DNA from: an uncultured Myxococcales bacterium
GTDB lineage: Bacteria; Myxococcota_A; Polyangia; Polyangiales; Polyangiaceae
Direction: 5' to 3'
Length of the DNA: 64,000 nucleotides
Assembly (NCBI GenBank): GCA_937949945.1
Contig: CALFEQ010000080.1
Coordinates: 1-64,000 of the forward strand
In this document: piece after piece, positions 18,021-27,191 of the stretch
How positions within the stretch are numbered: the stretch's first letter is position 1
Layout: every line of letters begins with the position of its first letter
Position numbers and translations under genes: made by a program
Notes under the pieces: generated by a model
Databases searched by the model: none
Seen by the model: the letters and a program-made list of their open reading frames with translations, nothing else
What the model was told of the DNA's origin: nothing

Positions 18021-18296
18021 TCAGCGCCGTCCGAGCAGCCGCGCGAGCTTCGAGTGGTGGTGGCGTCGGCGTCGCGCGAAGAGCGCGCTCACCACTGCGA
18101 TGCACGCCACGACGAAGCCGAAGATCGAGCGCTTGGGCGCCTTCTGGACGAGGTTCTTCGCGCGCGCCCTCACGCCCCGTTTCTGCTCGGCCTCCGCGGA
18201 GAACGGCAGGTCCCCGTAGTCCTCGATGAAGAGCTCCTCGACGATGAGCTCCTCGCCTTCCTCACCTTGCGGACGTTTCGTCTGATCGATGTTCAT
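18021..18296 (-). CDS. Small membrane-anchored protein, unknown
   Basis: 91 residues from MNIDQTK. This start is favoured by GAGGAG 7 nt upstream, although the frame extends further. The acidic N-terminal part (GEEGEELIVEELFIEDYGDL) is followed by a basic segment, one hydrophobic helix (IFGFVVACIAVVSALF) and a very basic tail (ARRRRHHHSKLARLLGRR). The charge pattern puts the acidic region on one side of the membrane and suggests the His/Arg tail stays cytoplasmic. Family not recognised. Confidence 0.6.
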   Translation of the reverse strand: MNIDQTKRPQGEEGEELIVEELFIEDYGDLPFSAEAEQKRGVRARAKNLVQKAPKRSIFGFVVACIAVVSALFARRRRHHHSKLARLLGRR

Positions 18297-18419
18297 CGCG
18301 CGCTCCTCGACCCGAGCACTCGTGGGCTCCGGCGTGAACGCCAGAGCCACGGACGAGGGTTCGTCGGCCGTCGATGCACGCATCCCGCGTGCCGATGACG
18401 GACGCGCGACCGAGCTCGG

Positions 18420-20327
18420 CTACGGCCGGCCGCCCTCGCCTTCCCAGGTCACGAGCCGCAGGCTCCGGCCGAGCACGCGGTTCTCGCCGATGCCGCGCTC
18501 GTCCGTCGTCCACAGCCTCACACGCGTGGCGAGCAGCCCCGCCTGGACGATCGCGCGACGCTGCACGACGGCCTTGGGGTCCACCGTCGTGTCCGTCGGA
18601 AGCGCCGCGAGAGCGGCCTTGGCGAGCGCTCCTGCGTCGTGTCCCAGCGCCGTCCAGTAGCTCGGCCGCACGCCGAAGCGCTCCATGAACGCGCGGACCT
18701 CGTCGTCGCTCGCCTCTTCGGGCCGGGAGGCGAGGACGGGGACGATGCCGGCGGAGGCGCTGAGCACGACGATGCCCTTCGGCACCTCGCTGACGGGGAC
18801 GCCCGCCTCCAGCGTCAGCGCGACCGCAGGTCGAGCCGCAGCGAGCCCGCGCACCGAGGCGCCGATGTCGCGCAGCAGATCGCGCGCGCAGGATCGAGGG
18901 CCCGAGACGAGCCAGCCTCGCGCTCCGCTCTTCCACCAGCTCTCGACGGGGAAGCGCGTCTTGCCGGCCTCGGCGAGCGGCACGTCGCATCGCACGCTCG
19001 GCAGGAGCGTCAGCCCCGAGCGCGTCTCGATCGAGCTCGCCGCCGCCTCGTCGTCCGCGGTGTCCGCCACGAACGCGGCCGTCTTCGCGCCGTGGCGTGC
19101 GAGCGCGTCCGCGAGCATCGCGATCTCGCGCTCGGTCCGCTCGCCGAGGACGATCGCCGACTTCTTCGGCATCTTCGACGGGCTCGGCGCAGCGAGGAGC
19201 AGCACCGGAACACCGCTCTCCTCGGCCCAGGTGACGGCGCGATCGGCGCTCGCGCGATCGAGGCCGGCGAGGATCACCGCCGCGCCCTCACCGGCGAGCT
19301 CCTCCATGGCCGCGCGCGTCCCGGCGAGATCGGTGCCGTCGTCGCGCGTGACGAGGCGAGCTCCGTCGTCACGTCCGGAGCTGCGCGGCAGGTCGAGGGC
19401 CCACGAGACGCCTCGCACGACGTCGGCGGCCTCGTCGCGCAGCTCGCGGTCGCGCGTGGGGAGGAGGAGCCCCACGGTCCTGCCCGCGACCGTCGACAGG
19501 CCGCGCCGGCTCGCCGCGAGCTCACCGAGCTCCATGCCTGCCGCGCCGCCCGCCTTGGCCGCGCTGGTGCCGCTCATCTCGACGAGCCAGCGCGCGAGGG
19601 CCGCATCGTTGCTCTCGACGGCGATGCGCGCGAGCCTCTCGGCGACGAGCTTCTGCGTCTCCGCTCCGTAGCCCGACGCGGAGCCGCGCGTACGCATCGT
19701 CCGATACGTCTGCTCGAGCACCTCGCGCGGCATCGTCTCGAGGATGCTCGTGACCTTCGCGCGCACGCGGTCCCGGTCGTCCTCGCCGACGCCGCGAAGC
19801 CACGCATCGAGGTAGGCGATCGCCTCGTAGTCGACGTGAGCGGCGATCGCGCAGAGCGCGATCTCTTCGAGGAAGATCTCGCGATCGGCGTCGTCGACGA
19901 TGCGACCGACGAGCGGCCGCAGACTGTCGAGCGCGGACTGCGGTGCGCCGTGGAGACGGAGGCTCCGTGCACGCGCCACCGTCGCGAGATCGCGCGTGGT
20001 CCCGGCGGGGATCTCGGAGAGCGAGGAGAGGACGCCGTCGGCCTCGACGACGCGCCCCTCGTTCATCAGCGCGAACGCGAGGTACACCTTCGCGAGCGGG
20101 ACGCCGCCGTCCTGCGGATTGCGCGCGATGAACGCCTCGATGTCGCGCCGGTCGAGCTTGTGCCTCGCCCACGCCTCGCGCAGCGTCTCGAGCTCGGCGG
20201 CCGCCTGTGGCGTGTCCGAGAGCGACGCGGCCGGCCGCGCCTTCCCGGCCGCGCGCGAGCAGGCGGCACCCGCGAAGAGCGCGAGGGCGCTCGCCAGGAC
20301 GAGGAGCTTTCCGCGGAGCGCCGTCAC
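18420..20327 (-). CDS. LppC/LpoA-like periplasmic-binding lipoprotein
   Basis: 635 residues from GTG 20327, which gives a signal peptide ending GAAC (Cys23). The N-terminal half (about 35-270) is helical and TPR-like (AKVYLAFALMNEGRVVEADGVL). The C-terminal half is a type I periplasmic-binding fold (TVAGRTVGLLLPTRDRELRDEAADVVRG, GEGAAVILAGLD, VPVLLLAAPSPSK). This two-part architecture is that of LpoA/YraM-type activators of penicillin-binding proteins and related ABC-type binding proteins. An envelope role is likely; the ligand or partner is unknown. Confidence 0.75.
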   Translation of the reverse strand: MTALRGKLLVLASALALFAGAACSRAAGKARPAASLSDTPQAAAELETLREAWARHKLDRRDIEAFIARNPQDGGVPLAKVYLAFALMNEGRVVEADGVLSSLSEIPAGTTRDLATVARARSLRLHGAPQSALDSLRPLVGRIVDDADREIFLEEIALCAIAAHVDYEAIAYLDAWLRGVGEDDRDRVRAKVTSILETMPREVLEQTYRTMRTRGSASGYGAETQKLVAERLARIAVESNDAALARWLVEMSGTSAAKAGGAAGMELGELAASRRGLSTVAGRTVGLLLPTRDRELRDEAADVVRGVSWALDLPRSSGRDDGARLVTRDDGTDLAGTRAAMEELAGEGAAVILAGLDRASADRAVTWAEESGVPVLLLAAPSPSKMPKKSAIVLGERTEREIAMLADALARHGAKTAAFVADTADDEAAASSIETRSGLTLLPSVRCDVPLAEAGKTRFPVESWWKSGARGWLVSGPRSCARDLLRDIGASVRGLAAARPAVALTLEAGVPVSEVPKGIVVLSASAGIVPVLASRPEEASDDEVRAFMERFGVRPSYWTALGHDAGALAKAALAALPTDTTVDPKAVVQRRAIVQAGLLATRVRLWTTDERGIGENRVLGRSLRLVTWEGEGGRP

Positions 20328-20452
20328 GAGCCCAGCATAGCCTACGCCTCGGACGCGACCGCGGAGGCGCACCGGCCGGCCGAGCTCCGCCGGGCTCGCG
20401 ACCGTCCTTCACCGAGCCACCCGGATCCGTTCTTCGTATACTCCAGCCGTCG

Positions 20453-21229
20453 ATGGAGGAGCCGGACAACCCCGAGGCTCGAGAGGCCGAGCCAGAGGCC
20501 GCCTCGCCGGAGCCGGCACCGAGCCCGTCCAATGACGAGCGCCGGCGACGGCTGCACACGGCGTCGGGCGCGTTCCTCGGCGTCTTCCTCGTCCTGCATC
20601 TGCTCACGAATGCGTCGGCGCTCGGCGGTGTCGAGGCGTACGAGTCGATCGTCGGGGCGATGATCCGCTCGAAGGTCTGGCCTCTCTTCGAGGTGATCGT
20701 CCTCGTCCCGCTCGCCTTCCACGCCGTGCACGGCGTACGCCTTCTCCGCCGCAAGAGCGCGCCCGAGGGCATGGTCGAGCGGTACGGCGATCGACGCCTC
20801 TGGGTGGCGCAGCGCATCACCGCGGCGGTCGTCCTCGTCTTCGTGGTCGTCCACGTCCTCTCGCTGCGAGGGCAGAGGCTTTTGTTCGGGCTGTCGACGG
20901 AGGCGGTCCACACCACCCTCGTCGCTCACCTCTCGTCGTCGTGGCTCGGGGTCCCGTGGATGGCGCTCCTCTACCTGATCGGCGTCGGCGCGGCCACGTT
21001 CCACTTCTCGAACGGCCTCTTCGCCGCGACCGCGGCATGGCGGCCCGGAATGCCCGCCGCCGCGCGCCGTCGGCTCCGTATCGGCGCCGTCGCGGTCGGG
21101 CTCGCGCTTTTCGGCGTCGGGACCGCCACCGTGGTCGGGCTCGCGACGGGGCCCCGGCTGTTCGAGTGGCCCGCCCGAGCCCCCTCCGGGGCCCCGTGCG
21201 GTCCAGCCGGATCCAACACTTCCAACTGA
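20453..21229 (+). CDS. sdhC: Succinate dehydrogenase cytochrome b subunit
   Basis: 258 residues from MEEPDN. A 38-residue acidic/Pro-rich leader precedes a single-chain membrane anchor with five hydrophobic helices: ASGAFLGVFLVLHLLTN, WPLFEVIVLVPLAFHAVHG, ITAAVVLVFVVVHVLSL, PWMALLYLIGVGAATFHFSNG and GAVAVGLALFGVGTATVVG. His residues in these helices are the likely haem ligands. It anchors complex II in the membrane and passes electrons to quinone. A TATACT sequence at 20437-20442 is a possible -10 box close to the start. sdhA follows 91 bp later. Confidence 0.93.
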   Translation: MEEPDNPEAREAEPEAASPEPAPSPSNDERRRRLHTASGAFLGVFLVLHLLTNASALGGVEAYESIVGAMIRSKVWPLFEVIVLVPLAFHAVHGVRLLRRKSAPEGMVERYGDRRLWVAQRITAAVVLVFVVVHVLSLRGQRLLFGLSTEAVHTTLVAHLSSSWLGVPWMALLYLIGVGAATFHFSNGLFAATAAWRPGMPAAARRRLRIGAVAVGLALFGVGTATVVGLATGPRLFEWPARAPSGAPCGPAGSNTSN

Positions 21230-21320
21230 GCGGCGATCGCCCTATGTGTTGTACCCCGTCGACGATCAGGGACGGCGGCTGCTTCGGCCGTTCTCCCTTG
21301 GTCCGGCACCCCGAGAGCGC

Positions 21321-23372
21321 ATGGCCCAGAAGAGCAGCATCGTCACCGAATCCGGCAAGGTCCGCCGCGTCATCGTCGTCGGAGGCGGCCTCGCCGGCCT
21401 CATGACCGTCATCAAGCTCTGCGAAGCAGGCATCCCCGTTGACCTCTTCTCGCTCGTGCCGGTGAAGCGGTCCCACTCGGTCTGCGCGCAGGGCGGTATC
21501 AACGCGAGCGTGAACACGAAGGGCGAGGGCGACTCGCCCGAAGTGCACCTCGAGGAGACCGCGTACGGCGGCGACTTCCTCGCCAACCAGCCGCCCATCA
21601 AAGGCATGACCTACGCGGCCCCGGGCATCGTCTACATGCTCGACCGCATGGGCGTGCCCTTCAACCGGACGCCCGAGGGCCTCCTCGACTTCCGGCGCTT
21701 CGGCGGCACGCTCTACCACCGCACGGCGTTCGCGGGCGCGACGACGGGACAGCAGCTCCTCTACGCGCTCGACGAGCAGGTGCGCCGCTACGAGACGGTC
21801 GACGTCGAGGACGCGCGCGGCGTGGTCATCCGCGGCGAGAAGATGGTCCGCAAGTGGGAGCTCTGGGACTTCCTCGGGCTCGTGCTCGACGACGAGGGCC
21901 GCGCGCGCGGCATCGTCGCGCAGGACCTCAAGACGATGGCGATCGAGGCCTTCCGTGGCGACGCCGTCTGCCTCGCGACGGGCGGCCCCGGAATGATCTT
22001 CGGCAAGTCGACGAACAGCGTCATCAACACCGGCACCGCGGCGAGCGCCGCGTACCAGGCGGGCGCCTGCTACGCGAACGGCGAGTTCATCCAGGTCCAC
22101 CCGACCGCGATCCCCGGCGCCGACAAGCTCCGCCTCATCTCCGAGAGCGTGCGCGGCGAAGGCGGGCGCATCTGGGTGCCGAAGGACCCGAAGGAGCGGA
22201 GGCGTGGCCGCGACGTTCCGGAGAAGGAGCGCGACTACTTCCTCGAGGCGAAGTACCCGGGCTACGGCAACCTCGTCCCGCGCGACATCGCCAGCCGCGA
22301 GCTCTTCCTCAAGTGCTTCCACGAGGGCCGCGGCGTCTTCAATCCGAAGAGCGGCAAGAACGAGCTCGAGGTCTACCTCGACGTCACGCACCTGCCGAAG
22401 GACCTGCTCCGGAAGAAGCTCGCCGGCGTGCTCGAGATCTACGAGAAGTTCGTCGGCGAGGACCCGTACGAGAACCCGATGCGGATCTTCCCGGCGGTCC
22501 ACTACTCGATGGGCGGCCTCTGGGTCGACTTCGAGAAGAGCGCCGACGGCAAGCTCGTCGTGGGCTCGCCGCGCAACCAGGCCACGAACATCCCGGGCCT
22601 CTACGCGGCGGGAGAGGTCGACTACCAGTACCACGGCGCCAACCGCCTCGGCGCCAACTCCCTGCTCTCCTGCATCTACGGAGGCATGGTGGCGGGCCCT
22701 GCGATCGCGAGCTACGTGAAGAACCTGAAGACGAGCTCGTTCGATCTGAAGTCGTCGATCTTCGACAAGGCCGCGAAGCGCGAGCAAGACCGCTACGACG
22801 CCATCCTGAAGATGGACGGCAAGGAGAACCCGTACGTCCTGCACCAGGAGCTCGCGCAGGTCATGCTCCGCGACTGCACCATCGAGCGTCACAACGACGT
22901 GCTCGACAAGGTCATCGCGAAGATCGACGAGCTCGAGGATCGGTGGCACGACATCGGCGTGCCCGACACGACCCCGCGCGCGAACCAGGGCGCGCAGTTC
23001 GTACGGCACCTCCGCAACATGCTCGTCATCGCGCGCGTCATCGCGACGGGCGCGCGCAACCGCGACGAGTCGCGCGGCGCGCACTACAAGCCCGACTTCA
23101 AGCAGCGCGACGACGAGAACTGGCTCAGGACGACGATGGCGTTCTACCAGACCGACGGAAAGCGCAGCGCGGTCAACTTCGTGCGCTCGTTCGACTACAC
23201 GATGCTCGACAAGACCATCCACGTCACGGACGCGGTCGACGTCAGCCTCGTGAAGCCGCGCCCGCGCCGCTACGAGCAGGCCGGCGCCGCGAGCGCCGCG
23301 GCGAAGGGCGCCGTCGACGGGGGTGCGGCGCAGAAGCCGAAGGAGCAGAGCACCACGGCGACCGCCGAATAG
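21321..23372 (+). CDS. sdhA: Succinate dehydrogenase flavoprotein subunit
   Basis: 683 residues from MAQKSS. It has an N-terminal FAD dinucleotide-binding motif (VIVVGGGLAGL), the flavin-attachment region HSVCAQGGINA (a Cys follows HSV where Ala is common), the active-site stretch QVHPTAIPG...ISESVRGEGG and HYSMGGLWVD. The C-terminal helical domain ends in an Ala-rich tail. It oxidises succinate to fumarate in the TCA cycle and respiratory chain. Length and sequence style fit the larger Bacillus/Myxococcus-type SdhA. A strong hairpin follows 27 bp after the stop, so sdhCA may be a separate transcript from sdhB. Confidence 0.97.
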   Translation: MAQKSSIVTESGKVRRVIVVGGGLAGLMTVIKLCEAGIPVDLFSLVPVKRSHSVCAQGGINASVNTKGEGDSPEVHLEETAYGGDFLANQPPIKGMTYAAPGIVYMLDRMGVPFNRTPEGLLDFRRFGGTLYHRTAFAGATTGQQLLYALDEQVRRYETVDVEDARGVVIRGEKMVRKWELWDFLGLVLDDEGRARGIVAQDLKTMAIEAFRGDAVCLATGGPGMIFGKSTNSVINTGTAASAAYQAGACYANGEFIQVHPTAIPGADKLRLISESVRGEGGRIWVPKDPKERRRGRDVPEKERDYFLEAKYPGYGNLVPRDIASRELFLKCFHEGRGVFNPKSGKNELEVYLDVTHLPKDLLRKKLAGVLEIYEKFVGEDPYENPMRIFPAVHYSMGGLWVDFEKSADGKLVVGSPRNQATNIPGLYAAGEVDYQYHGANRLGANSLLSCIYGGMVAGPAIASYVKNLKTSSFDLKSSIFDKAAKREQDRYDAILKMDGKENPYVLHQELAQVMLRDCTIERHNDVLDKVIAKIDELEDRWHDIGVPDTTPRANQGAQFVRHLRNMLVIARVIATGARNRDESRGAHYKPDFKQRDDENWLRTTMAFYQTDGKRSAVNFVRSFDYTMLDKTIHVTDAVDVSLVKPRPRRYEQAGAASAAAKGAVDGGAAQKPKEQSTTATAE

Positions 23373-23398
23373 CGCGGCGAGCACCGTCTCTCGGGATG

Positions 23399-23441
23399 CG
23401 GCCGGAGCGCTGCGGATGCGCAGCCTCCGGCCGTCTTCATT
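23399..23441 (+). terminator. Terminator-like hairpin after sdhA
   Basis: Outer arms CGGCCGGAG (23399-23407) and CTCCGGCCG (23425-23433) pair perfectly, and inner GCTGCG/CGCAGC extend the stem to about 15 bp with a 4-nt loop. TCTTCATTT follows. The stem is much stronger than anything else between genes here, but the U-tract is only partial, so it may be a terminator, an attenuator or an mRNA-stabilising structure. Confidence 0.7.
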
Positions 23442-23507
23442 TCGGCGCGAGACGGCCGCGTCGCATCGGCTCGGGCGAGCGCGGCGGATGCACTATGCTC
23501 GCCCGCG

Positions 23508-24776
23508 ATGGGCGGGAAGGCGACGAAGGGCGTGCTCCCGCTGCTGCTCGTCGGCTATGCGGCGTTCTATCTCTGCCGCGCGAACGTCGAGCCCGCGCTG
23601 AACCTGCTCGCGATCGAGCATGGCTGGGACAACGAAGAGCTCGGCGTCGTCTTGGGCGTCGCGCTCGCCGCCTACGCGGTGGGCAAGCTGGTGCTCGGCC
23701 CGCTCGCCGACGTCCTCGGCGGCAAGCGCATCCTCGTCGCGTCGCTCGTCGGCTCGGCGCTCCTCTCGCTCGCGATCGGCCTCTCCGATGCGCCGCGGCG
23801 GCTCGGCGCGAGCGCCGGCCTCGTCGTCGTCGGGACGCTCGTCGTCGCGAACCGCTTCGTGCAGTCGGGCGGCTGGGGCGGGCTCGTGCAGGTCGTCGGC
23901 GTCACGTTCGACGCCTCGCGACGCGGGACCGTGATGGGGATCCTCTCGACGAGCTACGACGTCGGAAACGTGCTCGCGCTCGCCCTCTGCGCGGCGCTCG
24001 TCGAAGCGGGCTTCGGCTGGCGTGCGCTCTTCACCGTCAATCCGTCGATCGTGCTCGCCGTCGCCGCCGTCGTCGCGCTCGCGCTGCGCGTGCCGGAGCG
24101 AGGCGCGACGGAAGCGAAGGGCGACGGACCGAGCGAAGACGCACCGGACGACGAACGCTTCGCCGCCGTCGTGCGGCGCCTGGCGAAGCAGCCCGCGCTC
24201 TGGTTCGCGACGGCGCTCTCGTTCCTCCTCACCTTCGTCCGCGCCGGCTTCATGACGTGGACGGTGCGCTTCCTCTACGACGTCAGCGTGGCCGCACAGG
24301 TCGCATCCCCGATGTCGGGCTCGATCGCGAAGAGCGCCCTCTTCGGGGTCGCAGGCGTGATCGGCTCCGTGGTGACCGGCCGCCTGTCCGATCGCCTGGG
24401 CCCCGGGCGACGCGCCCCGGTCATGGCGATCTCCCTCGGGCTGCTCCTCGTGTGCACGCTCGCGCTCGCCCACGCCGGGGTGCGTTCTCCGCTGGTCGCG
24501 ACGGTCGGCGTCTGCCTGTGCGGGCTGTTCCTCCTCGGGCCCTACTCGCTCCTCGCCGGGGCGGTGTCGCTCGACGTCGCCGGCACACGCGGCGGCGCGA
24601 CGGCCGCCGGCTTCGTCGACGCCGTCGGCTACGTGGGGGCGAGCCTCGCCGCGGTCGTGCTCGGGAGCGTCTCGAAGCGGGCGGGCTGGACGGCGGCCTT
24701 CGACGTCGTCGCGGGCGTCACGCTCGCGGCGCTCTTGCTCGCGCTTGTCTGGTCATTTCGCGCGAGACGCGACTAA
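23508..24776 (+). CDS. MFS transporter, organophosphate:phosphate antiporter (OPA)-like
   Basis: 422 residues, twelve predicted membrane helices. The N-terminal GYAAFYLCRANVEPAL and the loop 2-3 motif GPLADVLGGKR are typical of the OPA branch of the major facilitator superfamily (GlpT/UhpT-like). A charged central loop (RVPERGATEAKGDGPSEDAPDDERF) separates the two six-helix halves. The substrate cannot be read from the sequence. It lies between sdhA and sdhB on the same strand and its stop codon is 32 bp before the chosen sdhB start. That placement is unusual and might be incidental insertion or may hint at coupling to C4-acid metabolism. Confidence 0.85.
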   Translation: MGGKATKGVLPLLLVGYAAFYLCRANVEPALNLLAIEHGWDNEELGVVLGVALAAYAVGKLVLGPLADVLGGKRILVASLVGSALLSLAIGLSDAPRRLGASAGLVVVGTLVVANRFVQSGGWGGLVQVVGVTFDASRRGTVMGILSTSYDVGNVLALALCAALVEAGFGWRALFTVNPSIVLAVAAVVALALRVPERGATEAKGDGPSEDAPDDERFAAVVRRLAKQPALWFATALSFLLTFVRAGFMTWTVRFLYDVSVAAQVASPMSGSIAKSALFGVAGVIGSVVTGRLSDRLGPGRRAPVMAISLGLLLVCTLALAHAGVRSPLVATVGVCLCGLFLLGPYSLLAGAVSLDVAGTRGGATAAGFVDAVGYVGASLAAVVLGSVSKRAGWTAAFDVVAGVTLAALLLALVWSFRARRD

Positions 24777-24808
24777 TGAGCTTGTCGCGCGGGTGCATTG
24801 GCACCAGA

Positions 24809-25588
24809 ATGGCGGCTCCGATGCCCGAGAAACGGATCGTGCGGATCAAGGTCCGGCGCCAGGACGGCCCGACTGCGAACGAGACCCAGCGCTGGGAGGA
24901 GTTCGCGGTCGAATGGCATCCGCAGATGAACATCATCAGCGCGCTGATGGAGATCCAGAAGAACCCGGTGACCGCGGACGGCAAGAAGGTCCCGCCGGTC
25001 GTCTGGGAGTCGTGCTGCCTGGAAGAGGTCTGCGGCGCGTGCACGATGATCATCAACGGGAAGGTCCGGCAGGCCTGCTCCACGCTCATCGACAAGATCA
25101 GCCCCAACGGCGAGACGATCACGATCGAGCCGATGTCGAAGTTCCCGCTCGTGCGCGACCTCATCGTCGACCGGTCGCGCATGTTCGAGGATCTCAAGCG
25201 CGTGAAGGCTTGGATCCACCTCGACGGCTCGCACGAGCTCGGCCCGGGGCCGCGCCAGTCGCAGGAGAACCAGGAGGAGGCGTACCCGCTCTCGCGCTGC
25301 ATGACGTGCGGCTGCTGCCTCGAGGCATGCCCGCAGGTCGGCCCGGGCTCCGACTTCATCGGGCCCGCGGCGATCAACCAGGTTCGCCTCTTCAACCTGC
25401 ATCCGAGCGGCAAGATGCACGCGGCCGAGCGCCTCGAAGCGCTGATGGGTCCCGGCGGCGTCGCCGACTGCGGAAAGGCGCAGAACTGCGTCGAGGTGTG
25501 CCCGAAGGAAATCCCGCTGGTCGACTCGATCGCGTCGGTCTCGCGCCAGACGACGAAGCACCTGCTCTTCGGCTGGCTGCTCAAGTGA
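24809..25588 (+). CDS. sdhB: Succinate dehydrogenase iron-sulfur subunit
   Basis: 259 residues from ATG 24809; in-frame ATGs at 24776 (overlapping the MFS stop as TAATG) and 24821 are alternatives. The 2Fe-2S domain has CCLEEVCGAC and a distal QAC. The C-terminal domain has CMTCGCCLEACPQ and CVEVCPKEIPL for the 4Fe-4S and 3Fe-4S clusters. It carries electrons from SdhA flavin to the SdhC quinone site. Unusually it is separated from sdhA by a transporter gene and a hairpin, yet all are on one strand. Confidence 0.95.
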   Translation: MAAPMPEKRIVRIKVRRQDGPTANETQRWEEFAVEWHPQMNIISALMEIQKNPVTADGKKVPPVVWESCCLEEVCGACTMIINGKVRQACSTLIDKISPNGETITIEPMSKFPLVRDLIVDRSRMFEDLKRVKAWIHLDGSHELGPGPRQSQENQEEAYPLSRCMTCGCCLEACPQVGPGSDFIGPAAINQVRLFNLHPSGKMHAAERLEALMGPGGVADCGKAQNCVEVCPKEIPLVDSIASVSRQTTKHLLFGWLLK

Positions 25589-25641
25589 GCACCTGCCCGC
25601 GCAGCTATCGCCCGCGTCCGGCGCGGTGATACGCTGAGCTC

Positions 25642-26214
25642 GTGCGGGGTAGATCGTCGAGCATCGTGTGCACGCTGCTCTGCGTGCTCTCGACCGCGTT
25701 GCTCTCGTGCGGCGACGACCCCGACTCGCTGACGGGCGGTACTCGCGTCCGGCGAGGAACGAGCCGCACGGGCTCGTCCTCGTCCGGTTCCTCCTCGTCT
25801 TCTTCGGGCGGCGGGAGCGGCGGCGCCTCGAGCTCGGGACCCGTGAGTGGAACGGGAAGCACGTTCCACGAGCTCTGTTGGAGCACCATCAACGAGTATC
25901 GCAAGCGCGCGGGCCTGCCTCCCTACGAGCGGTGGGACGACGGCGAGGCATGCGCGGACGGGCAAGCGCGCGACGACGCCGCCACGCGGCGGCCGCACGG
26001 CTCGTTCCCTCGGTGTGGCGAGTTCGCGCAGAACGAATGCCCGGGGACCCCGGGGACGCCGGAAGAAGCCATCGTCGATTGCCTCGCCGCGATGTGGGCC
26101 GAGGGGCCCGGCGGCGGTCATCACGACGCGATGGCGAGCACGCGGTACACGAAGGTCGCGTGCGGGGTCTACGACACCGGGCGGGGGATCTGGAGCGTGC
26201 AGAATTTCCGCTAG
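25642..26214 (+). CDS. CAP/SCP-domain lipoprotein
   Basis: 190 residues from GTG 25642. Lipobox LLSC with Cys23, then a Ser/Gly linker (about 45-75). The rest resembles a short CAP (SCP/PR-1) domain: ELCWSTINEYRKRAGLPPYERWDD, a central HGSFPRCGEFAQNEC, GGGHHDAMAS and a terminal VACGVYDTGRGIWSVQNF. Several Cys residues probably form disulfides. CAP proteins are secreted and often bind lipids or other proteins; the specific role is unknown. Confidence 0.8.
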   Translation: MRGRSSSIVCTLLCVLSTALLSCGDDPDSLTGGTRVRRGTSRTGSSSSGSSSSSSGGGSGGASSSGPVSGTGSTFHELCWSTINEYRKRAGLPPYERWDDGEACADGQARDDAATRRPHGSFPRCGEFAQNECPGTPGTPEEAIVDCLAAMWAEGPGGGHHDAMASTRYTKVACGVYDTGRGIWSVQNFR

Positions 26215-26220
26215 CGAGGA

Positions 26221-26248
26221 GGCCTCGGGCCTCAGGCCTCGGGCCTCA
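26221..26248. repeat. Heptamer array, GGCCTC(G/A) x4
   Basis: Four tandem units alternating GGCCTCG and GGCCTCA. It starts 6 bp after the CAP gene stop and ends 23 bp before the ATG of the next gene, filling most of the intergenic gap. Confidence 0.95.
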
Positions 26249-26271
26249 GGCGTGATATCGTCGGAACGCGC

Positions 26272-26976
26272 ATGAGGGCGTTCGTCGGGGTCGCATCCGC
26301 TGTCACGGCGCTCTCGCTCGCCGAGGTCGCGAGCGCAGAGGAGGCGGTGCCGGCCCAGGAGCGCGAGGTCACGAGCGCGGCGCAGATCGATCTGACGGCG
26401 GACACGAAGGTGCCGGCAGAAGAGCCGATCGCCGAGGCGCCGCCGCCCCCGCCTTACAAGAAGACGCTCGTCATCGATTCGTCGATCGGCGCCATGGCGT
26501 TCCTCGGGCAGTTCGGGAAGGTCGCGCCTCCCGCAGCGTGGATGCACGTGCAGCTCGGCTACGAGCTCTTGAAGTGGTTCATGCTCTTCGGCGAGGGCGA
26601 GCTCGCATTCACGGATACGTCCAATGGGCAGCCGCCGCCGAGGACGCGCGCGTTCCCGCTCTTCGGCTTCGGCGGAGGAGCGCGCTTCACCGTGCGCTTC
26701 ACGGACAGGTTCGGCGTCTACGGGCAAGCGAGCCTCGGCGCGATGCAGGCCGACGTCGCGACCAACGCGCTCGGCCTCCTCGGATTCCGGAACGCCGAGT
26801 CGCTCGGGCTCTACGTGGGCGGCCGCCTCGGCGTCGAGTGGTACCAGATCGATCGCCACCTCGCGCTGGGACTGAACGGCGGGATCCGTCTCGCGCAGGG
26901 CTTCGCGAAGACGGGCGCCTCGCTCGATACGCCCGCGGCCGTCGACGGGGGCGTCGCCCTTCGATACGCGTTCTGA
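26272..26976 (+). CDS. Outer-membrane beta-barrel protein
   Basis: 234 residues with a cleavable signal peptide (MRAFVGVASAVTALSLAEVASA). An Ala/Pro-rich periplasmic stretch follows up to residue 62, then a barrel of about eight strands from KKTLVIDSSIG to the C-terminal VDGGVALRYAF, which ends in Phe as outer-membrane proteins usually do. The alternation of aromatic and Gly residues (FGFGGGARFTVRF, GVYGQASLG) supports the call. It resembles small myxobacterial surface barrels in general design; no specific function can be assigned. Confidence 0.75.
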   Translation: MRAFVGVASAVTALSLAEVASAEEAVPAQEREVTSAAQIDLTADTKVPAEEPIAEAPPPPPYKKTLVIDSSIGAMAFLGQFGKVAPPAAWMHVQLGYELLKWFMLFGEGELAFTDTSNGQPPPRTRAFPLFGFGGGARFTVRFTDRFGVYGQASLGAMQADVATNALGLLGFRNAESLGLYVGGRLGVEWYQIDRHLALGLNGGIRLAQGFAKTGASLDTPAAVDGGVALRYAF

Positions 26977-27042
26977 CGCTGCGCACGGAAGCGCGGAAGG
27001 AACGCCGCGACGATCCGCTTGCGAGTCGCGAAGTTGGACCGG

Positions 27043-27064
27043 CATGGTCGGTCGACTGACCATG
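27043..27064. repeat. Perfect inverted repeat CATGGTC-N8-GACCATG
   Basis: Seven-base arms in perfect dyad around an 8-bp spacer, which itself contains GGTCGACT. It lies 66 bp after the barrel gene stop and 128 bp before the Cys-rich lipoprotein gene. No T-run follows, so an operator for the downstream gene is as likely as a weak terminator. Confidence 0.6.
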
Positions 27065-27191
27065 ATGCTGTCCGACCAGCTCCGCCGACCGCACATGGCT
27101 GCCGCATCGAACGCTGGCGCTCGACCCGGCCGCGGGTGGATGATGGGGAGTCACGCCGCGTGAGCCGCGCGGCTTTCTCCGGAGGGGCATC

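Noticed and set aside
20817..23384. Long open frame antisense to sdhA
   Set aside because: Complementary-strand artefact; sdhC and sdhA explain the region fully.
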